Positions 14,349 to 22,868 of a stretch of 56,049 nt of DNA are shown here, one piece after another. The notes beneath the pieces were generated by a model. The model had not been told where the DNA came from. It saw only the letters and a program-made list of their open reading frames with translations, and did not search any database. The DNA lies in contig RFHQ01000201.1 in NCBI GenBank assembly GCA_003695765.1, forward strand, positions 1 to 56,049, given 5' to 3'. The first letter of the stretch is position 1. Each line of letters begins with the position of its first letter. A program made the position numbers and the translations under genes. The stretch comes from Gammaproteobacteria bacterium. GTDB lineage: Bacteria; Pseudomonadota; Gammaproteobacteria; Steroidobacterales; GCA-2729495.

Positions 14349-16703
14349 ATGCACAGCCTGCGCAGCAAAGTCCTGCTGATCGCTTCGGCGCTGATCCTGG
14401 TGACGGAGCTAGCCAGCGTCAGCCTGATCCTGTACCTGGCGCGCCAGGACGTCGCCGCGCGCGCGGTCCGTAGCCTGGCGGCCGCGGGCGAGGTCTACCG
14501 GCAGCATGCGCGCCAGCGGGCCGGGCAACTCAGTGCCGCGGCCGGCACCGTGGCGGCCGATTACGGGCTCAAGCAGGCAGTGGCCAGCGGCGACGCGCCG
14601 ACGATCCGGTCGGCGCTCGCGAATCACGCCCACCGGGCCGGCGCCAGCCTGGCGCTGCTGCACCGGCTCGACGGCTCGCCGGTCGCGGCCACGGGCGATC
14701 CGGCGCTGGCCGGGCACTTCCGGCCCGCGGCCGACGCCGACCCCGCCGTGCCGCAGCATGGCCTGTTGCTGTCCGGCGGGCAGGGTTTCGAGACCTACAC
14801 GGTCGCGCTGCGCGCGCCCTTGCCGGTGGCCTGGGTGACGCTCGGCTATCCACTGGACGACCGTTACGCCCGGGACCTGGCGGCGCTGACCGGGCAGGAT
14901 GTCAGCCTCGTCGCGCGGCTCGCCGGCGGCAGTCGCTGGCTCGCCTCGTCCCGGCCGCCCGCCGACCGGCGGCGCTGGTCGGCGGCGGCGCTCGAGCGCG
15001 CGCTCGCCGGCGCAGGCGAGATCGCCGTCGACGGCGATCGCATCCTGGTCGCGGCCAGCCCGCTGCTGCCCGCGGATCCACGGCTGCAGCTGCTGTTCAG
15101 CCGCTCGCTCGCGGCCGCGATGGAGCCTTACGAGCTGCTGCGCTCGGCCGCGCTGCTGCTGGCCGCGATTCCGCTGCTGATCGGGATCGTCGGCGCCTGG
15201 TGGCTGGCCGGGACCGTCGCGGGACCGGTCGAATTGCTGACTCGGGCGGCCCGGCGCATGCAGTCCGGCGACTACGGCAGGCCGGTCGATCTCAGCAGTG
15301 ACGATGAGTTCGGGCAGCTCGCCTCGGCCTTCAACGCGATGCAGGCCGGCATCGCCGAGCGCGAGCGGCGCATCCTGCACCAGGCTCGGCACGATGGGCT
15401 GACCGGGTTGCCGACGCGCGATCGCCTGCTGGAGCGGCTGGGCGACCTGCTGGCCGGTCCCGAGCCGCCGGACTCGGTCGCGGTCGTCAAGATCCTGCTG
15501 AACGCCTTCGTCGATATCAGCGAGTCGCTCGGTCATGACATCGCCGATGCCTACGTCCGCCAGGCCGGCGCCCAGCTCAACACGCTGCTGATGCAACGGG
15601 GCTGGCTGGCGCGCAGCGAAAGCGACGTGTTCATCGCGGTCCTGCCGGGCATCGACGCCACGAGCGCAGAGGGTTTCGCGGCCGAACTGAGCCGCTCGCT
15701 GGCGGCCGGCGTCGCGTTGCGTGAACTGACGGTGCCGGTCCGGCCCGCCCTGGGCATCGCCGTCGCGCCCGAGAACGGCTCGCGACCCGAGCAACTGCTG
15801 CTGCGCGCGAGCATCGCCGCCAGTCGCGCGGCCGAGACCGGACTGGCTTGCCAGCGCTACCGCCGCGGCGACGAGGAGCAGCGCGTGCGCCGCACCCGGA
15901 TCGTCGCCGAACTGCGCAAGGCCTTGCAGGATGGGCAGCTATCGCTGCGCTTCCAGCCGAAGCTGCGCATGCGGGACGGCAAGCTGATCGGCGCGGAAGC
16001 GCTGTTGCGCTGGGAGCACCCGGACCTCGGGCCGGTCAGTCCCGCGGAGTTCATCCCGATCGCCGAGCGGTCGGGCAGCATCGGCGCGCTGACCCGCTGG
16101 GTGCTGGAGACCGCGATCACGGAGTGCCGGCTCTGGGAGGAAGCGGGCCTGGTGCTGGCCGTGTCGGTGAACCTGTCGCCGGCGGACCTGCTCGATCGCG
16201 AACTGCCGTGGCTGGTCGCCGACTGCCTGCGTGGCCGCGATCTCGGCGCGTCGCGGCTGATCGTCGAGGTGACCGAGGAGGCGATCGTGCGCAACTTCAA
16301 GCAGGCCGTGGCCGTGCTGGAGCAGATGCGGCAGGCGGGCGTGCGCGTGTCGATGGACGATTTCGGCACCGGCTATTCTTCGCTGGCGCAACTGAAACGG
16401 CTGCCGATCGACGAGCTGAAGATCGACCGCAGCTTCGTGACCGGACTGCCGGCGGCTGAGACCGACTGCGCCATCGTCAAGGCCGTCATCAGTCTCGCGG
16501 ACAGCCTCGGCCTGTCGCTGGTCGCCGAAGGTGTCGAGACCGCCGAGGCATGGGCATGGCTGCGCCGCCAGGGCGCCGGGATCGCGCAGGGTTACGCGAT
16601 CAGCCGGCCGCTGGTCGGCGAAGAGTTCCTGCGCTGGGCCAGCTCGGGCCCGGCGGTGCCCGGCGGCGGCGCGCCCGCGTCCGCCGGGCCGGGTGCCGCC
16701 TGA
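14349..16703 (+). CDS. membrane sensor with HAMP, degenerate GGDEF and intact EAL domain (c-di-GMP phosphodiesterase)
   Basis: The 784-residue protein has an N-terminal membrane helix (VLLIASALILVTELASVSLILYL), a periplasmic sensor of about 225 residues, a second helix (LLLAAIPLLIGIVGAWWLAG), then HAMP (GPVELLTRAARRMQSGDY). The GGDEF domain reads SESDV at 423-427, so cyclase activity is unlikely. The EAL domain is complete: E550-A-L, NLSPADL, EVTEEAI, DDFGTGYSSLAQL from 670, KIDRSFV and VAEGVET. It should hydrolyse c-di-GMP in response to a periplasmic cue. It is transcribed away from the cupredoxin gene across 129 bases; the cupredoxin could influence its sensor domain, which is inference. 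Confidence 0.92.
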   Translation: MHSLRSKVLLIASALILVTELASVSLILYLARQDVAARAVRSLAAAGEVYRQHARQRAGQLSAAAGTVAADYGLKQAVASGDAPTIRSALANHAHRAGASLALLHRLDGSPVAATGDPALAGHFRPAADADPAVPQHGLLLSGGQGFETYTVALRAPLPVAWVTLGYPLDDRYARDLAALTGQDVSLVARLAGGSRWLASSRPPADRRRWSAAALERALAGAGEIAVDGDRILVAASPLLPADPRLQLLFSRSLAAAMEPYELLRSAALLLAAIPLLIGIVGAWWLAGTVAGPVELLTRAARRMQSGDYGRPVDLSSDDEFGQLASAFNAMQAGIAERERRILHQARHDGLTGLPTRDRLLERLGDLLAGPEPPDSVAVVKILLNAFVDISESLGHDIADAYVRQAGAQLNTLLMQRGWLARSESDVFIAVLPGIDATSAEGFAAELSRSLAAGVALRELTVPVRPALGIAVAPENGSRPEQLLLRASIAASRAAETGLACQRYRRGDEEQRVRRTRIVAELRKALQDGQLSLRFQPKLRMRDGKLIGAEALLRWEHPDLGPVSPAEFIPIAERSGSIGALTRWVLETAITECRLWEEAGLVLAVSVNLSPADLLDRELPWLVADCLRGRDLGASRLIVEVTEEAIVRNFKQAVAVLEQMRQAGVRVSMDDFGTGYSSLAQLKRLPIDELKIDRSFVTGLPAAETDCAIVKAVISLADSLGLSLVAEGVETAEAWAWLRRQGAGIAQGYAISRPLVGEEFLRWASSGPAVPGGGAPASAGPGAA

Positions 16704-16712
16704 AGCCGGCGG

Positions 16713-16721
16713 TGCTACAGT
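16713..16721 (+). promoter_or_regulatory. putative extended -10 (TGCTACAGT)
   Basis: TG at 16713-16714 and TACAGT at 16716-16721 form an extended -10 about 52 bases before the ABC ATPase ATG and just after the EAL gene stop. Confidence 0.35.
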
Positions 16722-16773
16722 TGCGCCGGACGCGGGCCGTCGCCCGTTTGCAGCAGCCGACCGACCAGCCCGG

Positions 16774-17736
16774 ATGTCCAGCGCCGAAGCCGCCGCTCAC
16801 GAGCAGCCGATACTCAGCATTCGCCAGGCCGCCAAGCGCCTCGGCGGCTGGCCGGCGCTGCGCGGCGTCGACCTGACGCTGTTTCCCGGCGAAATCCTCG
16901 TACTGCTAGGGCCCAACGGCGCCGGCAAGAGCACGCTGCTGTCGGCCGCCTGCGGCCGGCTGGCGCTGGATACCGGTACCGTGTCGCTGGCCGGCGAGGA
17001 TCCGCGCCGCGTCGCCGGGGTGCGCGCGCAGCTCGGCTTCGTGCCGCAGCATCTCGCGGTCTATCCGTATCTGACCGTCCGGGAAAATCTCGAAGTCTTC
17101 GGGCGCATGATGGGCGTACCGCGGAGCGCCCTGCCGGCGCGAGTGCGCGAAGCCGCCGCCTGGGCGGGGCTGAGCGGCCGCCTCGACGCGCACAGCGACG
17201 CACTGTCCGGTGGCATGCGGCGGCGGCTGAACATCGTCGCCAGCCTGCTGCACCGCCCGCGCGTGCTGCTGCTGGACGAGCCGACCGTCGGCGTCGACAT
17301 GGATGCCCGCGAACGCGTGCACGAGTTGTTGCGCCGCCTGCGCGACGACGGACTCGGCGTGCTGCTGACGACCCACGACCTGGCCCAGGCCGAGGCGCTG
17401 GCGGATCGCGTGCTCGTCATGCTCGACGGCCGGATCCGGCTGGCCGGATCGCCAGCGCAGCTCGTCGAGAGCGAGTTCCATGGCATGCAGGAGCTCAAGC
17501 TGGTGCTGCGCGAGGTGCCAGACGCGCCAGGCCGGGCGCTGTTGCGTTCCCTGGACCTGCGCCCGGCACGCGGTGAGCTCGCTTGGACCGGGCCGGTGGC
17601 CGGTGACTTCTCCCGGCTCGGTGAGCTCGACGCACGCCTGCGCGAGGTCGGCTTGACGCCGGCGGAATTGCGCGTGCGCGCGCCCGGTCTCGAAGGCGTA
17701 CTGCTGCGTGTGACCGGAGAGGAGATCGGCCCGTGA
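16774..17736 (+). CDS. ABC transporter ATP-binding protein
   Basis: The 320-residue ATPase shows Walker A (GPNGAGKST), Q-loop (GFVPQHLAVYPYLTVREN), signature LSGGMRRRLNIV, Walker B (VLLLDEPTVGVD) and the switch His (LLTTHDLAQAE). It belongs to the ABC-2/DrrA-like export group. The chosen ATG begins MSSAEAAAHEQP; the same frame is open further upstream into the EAL gene. Its TGA overlaps the GTG start of the permease, forming a two-gene exporter. Substrate unknown (drug, lipid or polysaccharide are common for the group). Confidence 0.93.
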   Translation: MSSAEAAAHEQPILSIRQAAKRLGGWPALRGVDLTLFPGEILVLLGPNGAGKSTLLSAACGRLALDTGTVSLAGEDPRRVAGVRAQLGFVPQHLAVYPYLTVRENLEVFGRMMGVPRSALPARVREAAAWAGLSGRLDAHSDALSGGMRRRLNIVASLLHRPRVLLLDEPTVGVDMDARERVHELLRRLRDDGLGVLLTTHDLAQAEALADRVLVMLDGRIRLAGSPAQLVESEFHGMQELKLVLREVPDAPGRALLRSLDLRPARGELAWTGPVAGDFSRLGELDARLREVGLTPAELRVRAPGLEGVLLRVTGEEIGP

Positions 17737-19031
17737 GCGTCGCGATCTTCCGTGCCATGCTGCTCGGCCTGCTGCGTGATCGCGGCGCGCTGCTGATGAG
17801 TTTCGTCCTGCCGGCGGTGTTCTTCGTGATCATGGCGGAAATCTTCACGGCCACGACAGGCGACACGCTGAACCTCGACGTGGCGGTTGTCGACGAGATC
17901 GGCGACGATACCTCGACGCGGCTGCTCGCGGCACTGGAGCAAAGCCCGGCGCTGCGCATCGAACGGCTCGGCGGCGCCGGCGAGGCCGCGCGCCGGACCT
18001 TGCGCGAGCGGGTGCGGCGTGGGCTGGCCGATGTCGGCCTGCTGTTGCGGGCCGATGCCGAGCCATTGGATTCCGCCGGCGGCTTCGGGCCGGAACCGAT
18101 CGTGATCTACAGCGATCCGGCGCGGGCCGTGGCCGTGCCGATGCTGGTCGGCCGGATCCGCCAGGCCTATTTCGGCGCGCTGCCCGATGTGGCCATGGGC
18201 AATGTCGTCGCGGAACTGGAAAACCAGTTCCTGACGCTGACCGAGGAACAGCACGCGGAGCTGGCCGAAGGGCTGGCCGAACTGCGCGAAGATGCCGAGG
18301 CCGGCCGCAGCAGCGGCTGGTCCTTCGAGGACATGCTGGCCTTCGAGCCGGTGGCCGGTGACGGCGGGCGGCTCAGCCTCGTGGCCTACTCAGCCGGCGC
18401 CGTGGCCTTCATGTTCCTGCTCTTCGCCTCGGTGCATGGCGCGGTCTCGCTGCTGGAAGAGCAGGAGAACGGCGTGCTGGACCGCGTGCTCGCCGGCCCC
18501 GGCGGCATCGGCGTGCTGGTCAATGGCAAATTTCTCTACCTGGTCCTGCAGGGGGTGTTGCAGGTCGCGGTGATCTTCGGTGTCGGCTGGCTCGGTTACG
18601 GCCTGGATCTGCCGGGCCATTTCCTGCCATGGCTGCTGGTGACGCTGGTGGCCGTTGCCTGCGCGTCGGCGCTGGCGATGCTGCTGGCCACGGCCTGCAC
18701 GACGCGTCGCCAGGCGCAGACGATCGCAAATACGGCGATCCTGATCGTCTCGGCACTGGGCGGCAGCATGGTGCCGCGGATCTTCATGCCGGAATCGCTG
18801 CAGCAGCTCGGCTGGCTGACGCCGAACACCTGGGCGCTGGAAGCCTACAGCGGCATCTTCTGGCGCGAAGACCCGCTGATCGAGATCCTGGCGCCAATGG
18901 GGGCAATGTTCGGCACAGCGCTGCTGGCCTGGCTGGCGGCGAACGCGGTCGCCCAGCAGCGCATGTACGGTCGGGCGACGCGCTTGCGACCGACCCGCCG
19001 CACCGGGGACCAACTGCTCGGCAAGGGCTGA
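17733..19031 (+). CDS. ABC-2 type transporter permease
   Basis: The 432-residue membrane protein starts at GTG within the ATPase stop (GTGA). One N-terminal helix (LLMSFVLPAVFFVIMAEIFTA) is followed by a periplasmic domain of about 200 residues, then five or six helices (SAGAVAFMFLLFASVHGA, FLYLVLQGVLQVAVIFGVGW, LVTLVAVACASALAMLLATA, ILIVSALGGSMVPRIFMPE). This is the YhhJ/NatB-like ABC2_membrane_3 layout. The motif GGSMVP and ...LTPNTWALEAYSGIFWRE are usual for the family. With the adjacent ATPase it forms an exporter. Confidence 0.92.
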   Translation: MSVAIFRAMLLGLLRDRGALLMSFVLPAVFFVIMAEIFTATTGDTLNLDVAVVDEIGDDTSTRLLAALEQSPALRIERLGGAGEAARRTLRERVRRGLADVGLLLRADAEPLDSAGGFGPEPIVIYSDPARAVAVPMLVGRIRQAYFGALPDVAMGNVVAELENQFLTLTEEQHAELAEGLAELREDAEAGRSSGWSFEDMLAFEPVAGDGGRLSLVAYSAGAVAFMFLLFASVHGAVSLLEEQENGVLDRVLAGPGGIGVLVNGKFLYLVLQGVLQVAVIFGVGWLGYGLDLPGHFLPWLLVTLVAVACASALAMLLATACTTRRQAQTIANTAILIVSALGGSMVPRIFMPESLQQLGWLTPNTWALEAYSGIFWREDPLIEILAPMGAMFGTALLAWLAANAVAQQRMYGRATRLRPTRRTGDQLLGKG

Positions 19032-19041
19032 AGCCGACGCC

Positions 19042-19602
19042 TCAGTCCGCGCCGGCCGGCGTCGCCGGGTCGCCGAGCAGTGCGGTGATGGCGTCGCGGA
19101 CGGCCGGGAAGCGCTTCTTCCTGTAGTTGCCCTGCCACTGGCTCAGCAGGCGGCCGTCCGGGTCGAACAACAGCAGATTCGGGCTGCGCGTATCGACGGC
19201 CAGCCGCGCGGCCCAGATGCCGCCGATGTCGATTCCGACCCGGACGTCTTCTGGAAGCCGCTTGCGCAGCTTTTCTGCGACCCGTTCGTAGTCGGCCTTG
19301 CTGTCCGCCGGCAGGTCGGCGACGCGCAAAATCGGCAAATCGGGAAAGGCTTCGCGCAGCGCCTTCTCCCACGGCTTGATGCGGCGCAGGCGCCGGGCGG
19401 ACACGGCGATCAGGACGAAATGCTCGCCTGCATGGGCAGTGGCGCTGACCGGTTGGCCGAACTGGTCCAGCAGGCGGGGCAATTCCCCGGCCGTGACCGA
19501 CGGGATCGGCTCCGCAGCCGTGCCCGCCGCGCAGCACAGCAGCGCGCCGGCACACAGCGCGGCAATGATGGGGCGGAGCAGTCGTCCTTGCTGATCGTTC
19601 AC
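19042..19602 (-). CDS. exported thioredoxin-fold protein without active-site cysteines
   Basis: The product has about 186 residues from the GTG at 19602, with a signal segment (IIAALCAGALLCCAAGTAAE) that could be cleaved by signal peptidase I or be a lipobox. The mature part (LPRLLDQFGQPVSATAHAGEHFVLIAVSARR...SPNLLLFDPDGRLLSQWQG) has the strand/helix order of AhpC/TSA-like thioredoxins but contains no cysteine. It may be a binding or chaperone-like member. A TATAAT on the minus strand lies 29-34 bases upstream. Neighbours are the convergent ABC permease and the divergent GST. Confidence 0.65.
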   Translation of the reverse strand: MNDQQGRLLRPIIAALCAGALLCCAAGTAAEPIPSVTAGELPRLLDQFGQPVSATAHAGEHFVLIAVSARRLRRIKPWEKALREAFPDLPILRVADLPADSKADYERVAEKLRKRLPEDVRVGIDIGGIWAARLAVDTRSPNLLLFDPDGRLLSQWQGNYRKKRFPAVRDAITALLGDPATPAGAD

Positions 19603-19630
19603 CGAAATCTCGCGCGGCAGTGCCCGGCCG

Positions 19631-19636
19631 ATTATA
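19631..19636 (-). promoter_or_regulatory. putative -10 (TATAAT)
   Basis: A consensus TATAAT reads on the minus strand, 28 bases before the GTG at 19602. No good -35 was found 16-18 bases upstream. Confidence 0.4.
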
Positions 19637-19716
19637 GACGTTGACGGCCGCGCCGGCTTTGGTCGAACATCAGCCGTTTCCCGGATCCAGGCTACGAACG
19701 AAAACAGGAGTCGGCC

Positions 19717-20394
19717 ATGAAACTCTACGGTGCGCTCGCTTCCCCCTATGTCGCTCGCGTGGTGATGTTCGCCCGCATCAAGGGCCTGGAACTGGAGCCG
19801 GCCGGCATTCCCGGCGACTCGCCGCGTTCCGCCGAGTACCTCGCGATCAACCCGATCGGCAAGATCCCGAGCCTGGCAGTCGACGGCCAGTGCATCGCCG
19901 AATCGGAGGTGATCTGCGAATACCTCGAAGACGCCGCTGGCGGCCGGCCCGGACTGCCGTCCGATCCATTGCAGCGCGCGACCTCGCGGCTGACCGGCCG
20001 CATCGTGGATCTGTATATCGCCACGCAGGTCAGTACCTTCTTCCGTCAGATGAACCCGGCGAACCGCGACCAGCAGCAGCTCGACGAGGCGGCCGCTGCG
20101 CTGGAGAAAGGCTTCGGCTATCTCGAGCACTTCATGGGCCCGGGGCCGTTCTGCGTGGCCGACCAGCCGACGCTGGGCGATTGCGCGGCGGCGCCGTATT
20201 TCATGCTGATCAAGAAGACCGTGTTCGCGAATTTCGAGCGGCCGGCCGATCCGACCTCCGGCGACGGGCGCCTGGCCCGCTGGTGGCAGGCGGTCATGGG
20301 CAACGAGGACTGCCGCAGCGTGGTCGATGCCTACGGTGCCGCGGTCGATGCCTTCATGCAGGCGATGGCGGCCCGGACGCAGGGGCGGTCCTAA
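19717..20394 (+). CDS. glutathione S-transferase family protein
   Basis: The 225-residue product begins MKLYGALASPYVARVVMFAR, the N-terminal thioredoxin-like domain with Ser/Tyr candidates, and shows the hallmark INPIGKIPSLAVDG..IAESEVICEYLED (cis-Pro and the glutathione gamma-glutamyl-binding ESE). The C-terminal helical domain has the N-capping box ADQPTLGDCAAAPYF. It is probably cytosolic; the electrophilic substrate is unknown. Its TAA overlaps the stop of the convergent MBL gene (CTAA). Confidence 0.92.
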   Translation: MKLYGALASPYVARVVMFARIKGLELEPAGIPGDSPRSAEYLAINPIGKIPSLAVDGQCIAESEVICEYLEDAAGGRPGLPSDPLQRATSRLTGRIVDLYIATQVSTFFRQMNPANRDQQQLDEAAAALEKGFGYLEHFMGPGPFCVADQPTLGDCAAAPYFMLIKKTVFANFERPADPTSGDGRLARWWQAVMGNEDCRSVVDAYGAAVDAFMQAMAARTQGRS

Positions 20395-21416
20395 CGGGTC
20401 CGGTACCAGTCGACGCCGTCGGCGTCGGTCTCGGCATCGATGTCGCCCTGCGCCTGCAGGTAGCGCAGGTGCGCCAGGGACTCGCCGACCGCCATCACCA
20501 GGTTACCGCCGTTGACCTTTCCGCGGAACAGGGCGGGAAACACGTCGACGACGCGCTTGGGTTCGCGGCAGAGTTCGATCAGGCGCTCGAGGCCGCGCTC
20601 GTGCTCGGCGGTCAGTGCGGCCAGCCGCGCGTGCAGCCCCCTGAAGGGACGGCCGTGCGCCGGCAGGACCAGCAGCTCCTCGGGCAGTTGTTCGCGCAGC
20701 CGCCGGCAGCTGTCCAGCCAGTCGGCCAGCGGATTGGCCTGTGGCTCGGTCGGCCAGACGCCGACATTCGGTGAGATCGTCGGCAGCACCTGATCGCCGG
20801 CGATCAGCATGCCCAGCTCTTCGCAGAGCAGGCAGGCATGCTCAGGTGAATGCCCGCGTCCGACGACGACGCGCCAGCGGTGGTCGCCGATCGTGAGCTC
20901 GTCACCATCCCGCAGCCGCCGGTAACTTTGCGGCGCTGCCGACACAACCGCGCCGAACTGGCCGAAACGCTCGCTGTAGCTTGCCAGCTGCTGCTCGCTG
21001 AAGCCGGCGCGCCGATAGAAATCGATGGCCTCCGGCGGCGGCGGCGGACGATCGGCCGACAGTACGCGGGCCAGCAGATATTCGTCGCGGGTCATCCAGA
21101 GCATGGCGCCATGCTCCCGGCACAGCCAGCCGGCCAGGCCGGCGTGGTCCGGGTGCAAGTGCGTCGCGATGACCCGCCGGACCGGGCGGCCGGCCAGCGC
21201 CGCTGTCCAGATTCCTCGAGACTTGCGGGAGTCGATGCCGGTATCGACGATGCTCAGCCCGTCACCGTCCTGCAGCAGCCACAGATTGATGTGATTGAGC
21301 ACGAAGGGCAGCGGCATGCGCAGCCAGCCCAGTCCCGGCGCCAGCTGCAGGGTCTCGCCGTCGCGGGGTCGCGCAGGCAGTGGGTAGTGGATCCCGGAAT
21401 CGTTGGCGGCGGGCAT
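20391..21416 (-). CDS. MBL-fold metallo-hydrolase
   Basis: The 341-residue protein has the binuclear zinc motif THLHPDHAG (HxHxDH), followed by VVVGRGHSPEHACLL (third His), MLIAGDQVLPTISP (bridging Asp) and VLPAHGRPFRG (last His). The C-terminal winged-helix-like tail (VVDVFPALFRGKVNGGNLVMAVGESLAHLRYL) is shared with LACTB2/glyoxalase-II-like hydrolases. Substrate unknown. The start chosen, ATG at 21416, lies 7 bases after a TATGCT -10-like element and lacks a spaced ribosome-binding site. Confidence 0.9.
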   Translation of the reverse strand: MPAANDSGIHYPLPARPRDGETLQLAPGLGWLRMPLPFVLNHINLWLLQDGDGLSIVDTGIDSRKSRGIWTAALAGRPVRRVIATHLHPDHAGLAGWLCREHGAMLWMTRDEYLLARVLSADRPPPPPEAIDFYRRAGFSEQQLASYSERFGQFGAVVSAAPQSYRRLRDGDELTIGDHRWRVVVGRGHSPEHACLLCEELGMLIAGDQVLPTISPNVGVWPTEPQANPLADWLDSCRRLREQLPEELLVLPAHGRPFRGLHARLAALTAEHERGLERLIELCREPKRVVDVFPALFRGKVNGGNLVMAVGESLAHLRYLQAQGDIDAETDADGVDWYRTR

Positions 21417-21422
21417 CCGCCA

Positions 21423-21428
21423 AGCATA
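21423..21428 (-). promoter_or_regulatory. putative -10 (TATGCT), near-leaderless
   Basis: TATGCT on the minus strand ends 7 bases before the ATG at 21416. Weak on its own; noted because two other genes in the window show the same spacing. Confidence 0.2.
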
Positions 21429-21459
21429 GCCGCTTCCAGGGCCGCTTGCCCGCCGGGGG

Positions 21460-21858
21460 CTAAAGGCTGGCGTGGACGCTGCCGGTATCGGTTTCCGGCT
21501 GGCGTTCGTCCTCGTCGTCCGGTGGCGCTGGCGCGATCGGCATCCAGTCCGGGCGCACACCGAGCGTGTCGATGCCGGCGAGTTTTTCGAAGCAGGCATG
21601 GCAGAGTCCGGTATCGAAGACCTGCAGCACCTCGCTCCAGTCCGGCTCGGCACCGCAGCTCTCGCAACAGCCGAGCCAGGGCTCGATGACCTCGGATTCC
21701 AGCAGCCGGCGCTCGGTCGCGTTCAGACTGTCGATGCCGGCGTCGAGCGCCGCCCGCGCAACCGTCGCCTCGGCTGCGCTGAGACAGTCGTCGTCCAGCA
21801 GTTGCCGGATGAATTCGAGCAGTCCCGCATCCGGCTGCTTGCCGAGCCTGAACCCCAT
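21460..21858 (-). CDS. small protein with four-cysteine zinc-ribbon-like site
   Basis: The 132-residue protein starts at an ATG with GGGGAGA 6-7 bases upstream. Residues about 63-88 carry CCESCGAEPDW...GLCHACFE, two CxxC pairs that probably bind zinc. The C-terminus is acidic (PPDDEDERQPETD). I do not recognise a named family. It lies between the MBL hydrolase and MtfA genes on the same strand, with 43 and 78 base gaps. Confidence 0.7.
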   Translation of the reverse strand: MGFRLGKQPDAGLLEFIRQLLDDDCLSAAEATVARAALDAGIDSLNATERRLLESEVIEPWLGCCESCGAEPDWSEVLQVFDTGLCHACFEKLAGIDTLGVRPDWMPIAPAPPDDEDERQPETDTGSVHASL

Positions 21859-21936
21859 GCTGCGTCTCCCCGCGACCTGCCTGCCAGGAGCTTATCGGCC
21901 CGGCCGGTCGAAACTTGAGTGCCGGCCTGCCGGACC

Positions 21937-22785
21937 TCAGGTTCGCGTTGCTCTCGGCGGCCAGCTCGCCGGGTCGAGCCGGTAGAAATCCCGCAGCACG
22001 GCGTAGAGGCGCGACAGCCGCTCGCGCATTGCGCGCGGGGCGAGAAAAAAAGTCTCGGTCGCGACGGCGAAGAACTCCGCCGGTGATTCCGCGGCATAAG
22101 GGTCCAGCAGGCTGTCCTCGCCGCGCGCCACGGCAGCCTGCAAGGCGCGATAGCTGTCGGCCATGACCTCGGACCAGGCGCGCAGTTGCTCGGCATCGTC
22201 CAGCCAGGGCAGGCCCGGCGAGTCCGGCTCCGCCTGGTCCAGCTTGTGCGCGAATTCGTGCAGGATCACGTCGTGGTCGCCACTGGCAGCACCGGCGACG
22301 ATGTCGGCCCAGGAGAGCACGACCGGGCCGTCTTCCCAGGCTTCGCCGGCACGCGCCTCGGCCAGCTCGTGCTCGAGCCAGCCGTCGTGTTCCGCGTAGC
22401 GCGCGACGAAGGCGTCCGGATAGACGAGGATCCGCTGCACGTTCGGCCATGGCGGGCCAGGCCGGTTGACGACCAGCAGGCAGGCACGGGCCGCGATCAG
22501 CAGGCGATGTTCGTCGTTCAATTCGAAACCGTTGCAGCCGATGAACTGCTTGTTGGCCAGGAATTCCTGCAAGTGGGCGTGCAGCCGGCCGCGCTCGCCG
22601 GCGTCGAGGCAGCGGTACCAGTCGCAGCGCGCCGACAGCAGCGCCACCCAGGCAGTCGGCAAGGGGCGGGCGCGCAGCTGCGCGCGACGCCTCGCCGCCC
22701 GCCAGCGCAGGGCTGCATACAGCAACCAGCCGCCGACGGCGGCGCTCAGCACGATCAGCAGCAGGGCGCCGTAAGGGTTTCGCAT
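21937..22785 (-). CDS. mtfA: MtfA-like zinc metallopeptidase (M90 family)
   Basis: The 282-residue product resembles MtfA/DgsA anti-repressor: an N-terminal hydrophobic helix (LLLIVLSAAVGGWLLYAAL), FLANKQFIGCNGFEL, RILVYPDAFV, GPVVLSWADI, then the zinc site HEFAHKLDQ at 176-180 (HExxH) and a downstream Glu in SPAEFFAVATETFF. E. coli MtfA is cytosolic, binds the repressor Mlc and thereby affects glucose PTS genes; no Mlc or PTS gene is visible here, so the role may differ. The N-terminal helix suggests membrane attachment. Confidence 0.92.
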   Translation of the reverse strand: MRNPYGALLLIVLSAAVGGWLLYAALRWRAARRRAQLRARPLPTAWVALLSARCDWYRCLDAGERGRLHAHLQEFLANKQFIGCNGFELNDEHRLLIAARACLLVVNRPGPPWPNVQRILVYPDAFVARYAEHDGWLEHELAEARAGEAWEDGPVVLSWADIVAGAASGDHDVILHEFAHKLDQAEPDSPGLPWLDDAEQLRAWSEVMADSYRALQAAVARGEDSLLDPYAAESPAEFFAVATETFFLAPRAMRERLSRLYAVLRDFYRLDPASWPPRATRT

Positions 22786-22825
22786 CCGCCGATGTTACGG
22801 CAAGCCCCGGGCCGGGACGCGGGGA

Positions 22826-22831
22826 TATACT
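22826..22831 (+). promoter_or_regulatory. putative -10 (TATACT)
   Basis: GGGATATACTCG lies 37 bases before the ATG at 22869, in the divergent region shared with mtfA. No -35 recognised. Confidence 0.35.
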
Positions 22832-22868
22832 CGCCGGCACTGAACGATCCGATGGTGGCGATGCGACG

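Noticed and set aside
15600-15640. Active diguanylate cyclase site in the HAMP-GGDEF-EAL protein
   Set aside because: The signature reads SESDV instead of GGDEF, so cyclase activity is unlikely.
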